A stretch of DNA of 7,825 nt from Pseudomonadota bacterium (GTDB lineage Bacteria > Pseudomonadota > Gammaproteobacteria > Burkholderiales > Eutrophovitaceae). The first letter of the stretch is position 1. Each line of letters begins with the position of its first letter. The DNA lies in contig PAHB01000048.1 of NCBI GenBank assembly GCA_002704665.1, positions 1 through 7,825 on the forward strand, given 5' to 3'. Shown one piece after another: positions 6,301 through 7,825 of this stretch. The translations under genes were made by a program, and so were the position numbers. The notes under the pieces were generated by a model. It did not search any database. It was not told the origin of the DNA and worked only from the letters and a program-made list of their open reading frames with translations.

Positions 6301-7290
6301 TTGATTGATCTGCGGAGCGATACAGTTACTGTACCCTGCAGGGGAATGAGAGAGGCCATGGCGTCGGCTCGCGTCGGCGATGATGTTTACGGTGAAGACC
6401 CGACGGTAACGGAATTAGAGCAATATTCCGCGGAATTAATGGGTAAGGAGGCTGGGCTTTTCGGGCCTTCCGGAACCCAAACGAACCTCATTGCAATGCT
6501 AACTCATTGTACTCGCGGTGATGAATATATTGTTGGTCAAAACGCTCATACTTTTAAATACGAGGGTGGTGGCGCAGCTGTCCTTGGTGGAATTCAACCA
6601 AATCCGCTTGCAATGGGTGTGGACGGAACACTACAGCTGAATGATATTGTCGCAGCGATCAAGCCCGATGATATACATTTTCCAAAAACCAGGTTGGTTT
6701 GCTTGGAAAACACTCACGCAGGAATGCCGCTCCCGCATTATTATGCTCAGGAAATTAACCAGCTATGTAAGGAATATGATTTGGCATCGCATTTAGATGG
6801 AGCAAGAATATTCAACGCGGCTGTTTTTGGGAATTATGAGCCACCAGATATTGTAAAAGATTTTGATAGCGTCTCTTTTTGTTTATCTAAGGGCCTCGGT
6901 GCACCAATCGGCTCCGTTCTTATTGGAGACGAGGGATTTATCGAAGCTGGTCGAAGATGGAGGAAAGTTCTGGGTGGAGGTATGCGACAGGCTGGTATCA
7001 TTGCGGCGGCAGGTTTATACGCACTTAAGAATAATATTGACAGTCTTGCCTATGATCATGAAAAAGCGAGCGAAGTGTTCAGCGCTCTCGTCGCAAGGTT
7101 CGGTGCAAATAATGTAAGGTTGGCGACCAACATGCTTCATCTTGAGATCGATAAAGAGCTACACGCCTCATTCGCCGCACACCTTGAGAAAGGTGGCGTT
7201 AAAGTTGGGAGACCTAGGTGGGTTATGCACAAGGATATCTCCCAAACTGGAGTCGATAAGATCAAACAGCTGATATCATCATTTAAATAG
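6301..7290 (+). CDS. ltaE: Low-specificity L-threonine aldolase
   Basis: This is a PLP-dependent cytoplasmic enzyme that cleaves L-threonine and L-allo-threonine to glycine and acetaldehyde. The product is 329 residues and starts MIDLRSDTVT exactly like E. coli LtaE. Diagnostic features are 'GDDVYGEDPTV' (27-37), the substrate-side 'NAH' H83 with 'EGGGAAVLG', 'HLDGARIFNA' (D166, R169), the PLP lysine K197 in 'CLSKGLGAPIGS', 'GGGMRQAG' (225-232) and a C-terminal R306 in 'RWVMHKDIS'. The start is TTG; an in-frame TAG lies eight codons upstream with no ATG or GTG between, and no clear ribosome site precedes it, so translation may be weak. It follows exbD by 43 bp on the same strand with no terminator, so the two may share a transcript although their functions are unrelated. 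Its last 8 bases overlap the 3' end of nupC on the other strand. Confidence 0.95.
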   Translation: MIDLRSDTVTVPCRGMREAMASARVGDDVYGEDPTVTELEQYSAELMGKEAGLFGPSGTQTNLIAMLTHCTRGDEYIVGQNAHTFKYEGGGAAVLGGIQPNPLAMGVDGTLQLNDIVAAIKPDDIHFPKTRLVCLENTHAGMPLPHYYAQEINQLCKEYDLASHLDGARIFNAAVFGNYEPPDIVKDFDSVSFCLSKGLGAPIGSVLIGDEGFIEAGRRWRKVLGGGMRQAGIIAAAGLYALKNNIDSLAYDHEKASEVFSALVARFGANNVRLATNMLHLEIDKELHASFAAHLEKGGVKVGRPRWVMHKDISQTGVDKIKQLISSFK

Positions 7291-7825
7291 ATATTATCAC
7301 CGATACAATAGAAGCGCTCATTAGGTTGACCATGGTCCCACTAACTATAGATTTTGGGGCTATTCTTATTGTTTCCTCACGACGATCGGGAACGAGGATA
7401 TAAAGCCCTCCAAGCAAAATACCCAAACTTCCAAAATTCGCAAAACCGCATAATGCGAAGGTCAATACTTTAATTGAATGTTCGGATAATGCAGGTGCCA
7501 CCTCCGCTAACTGAATAAATGCTACTAATTCATTTAGAACCAGTTTCGTCCCCAACAAAGAACCCCCAGTCGCTGACTCAGCCCACGGAATACCGATCAA
7601 CCATGCAATCGGCGAAAAAATCCAACCAAATATCCTTTCCAACGATAGAGGAGTCTCGATTAGGTTGACAATTGAGAGCGCACCGTTAGCCAGTGCAACC
7701 AGGCTAACCAGCACCAAAACCATCGCACCAACATTCACTGCCAAGATAATACCGTCCCTCGTGCCTTTGGCTAATGCATCCATGGTACTCTCGTAATTGA
7801 GAGAAATTGTAGTCTCCTCGTTAGA
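7283..7825 (-). CDS. nupC: Concentrative nucleoside transporter, NupC/CNT family (partial, N-terminus off the right edge)
   Basis: This is an inner-membrane symporter that takes up nucleosides with H+ or Na+. The C-terminal 180 residues are visible, with the frame open to the right edge. The pattern is typical of CNT proteins: 'YESTMDALAKGTRDG', a membrane helix (IILAVNVGAMVLVLVSLVAL), 'IFGWIFSPIAWLIGIPW', the conserved 'GTKLVLNELVAF' involved in nucleoside binding, and 'CGFANFGSLGI' near the end, followed by a last hydrophobic helix. E. coli NupC is about 400 residues, so roughly half is seen. The internal ATG at 7783 is not the true start, because the preceding codons are conserved in the family. 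It converges on ltaE with an 8-bp overlap of the ends. H+ versus Na+ coupling cannot be decided here. Confidence 0.94.
   Translation of the reverse strand, partial: SNEETTISLNYESTMDALAKGTRDGIILAVNVGAMVLVLVSLVALANGALSIVNLIETPLSLERIFGWIFSPIAWLIGIPWAESATGGSLLGTKLVLNELVAFIQLAEVAPALSEHSIKVLTFALCGFANFGSLGILLGGLYILVPDRREETIRIAPKSIVSGTMVNLMSASIVSVIISI

Overview
The window reads as a chromosomal segment of a Gram-negative bacterium, most likely a gammaproteobacterium. The evidence is an outer-membrane polysaccharide protein of the YjbH/GfcD/WbfB family, an inner-membrane ExbD, and enzymes (HemF, CpsG-type phosphomannomutase, LtaE, NupC) that match the lengths and motifs of the E. coli proteins almost residue for residue. 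The genus cannot be told from this sequence. The layout is housekeeping genes beside the edge of a surface-polysaccharide locus. I found no rRNA, tRNA, CRISPR array, transposase or integrase.

Left part (1-2142, minus strand): the end of an exopolysaccharide locus that continues past the left edge. Its first gene appears to be a small MarR-type EPS-associated regulator (1792-2142, TTG start), followed by a long yjbH-like gene that runs off the window (1652 down to 1). The regulator's leader carries a sequence matching 9 of 12 positions of the RfaH-recruiting ops element. The yjbH leader carries a run of nine G just before the start codon. Both could control polysaccharide expression.

Middle (about 2143-3361): roughly 1.2 kb with no convincing gene. 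It holds short open frames that conflict across strands. This is striking because the rest of the window is packed tightly.

Right part (3383-7825): hemF (+) runs convergently into a phosphomannomutase gene (cpsG/manB type, -) with 7 bp between stops. A divergent 183-bp region separates cpsG from exbD (+), which is followed 43 bp later by ltaE (+). ltaE overlaps the end of a partial nupC (-) by 8 bp. Phosphomannomutase supplies mannose-1-phosphate for nucleotide sugars and so links loosely to the polysaccharide genes; the other genes are general metabolism and transport.

The most interesting points are an apparent reading-frame switch just upstream of the phosphomannomutase (a well-placed ribosome site and ATG open a 24-codon frame, with coding character then passing to the cpsG frame), the ops-like element, the G9 tract, and an exbD with no adjacent exbB.
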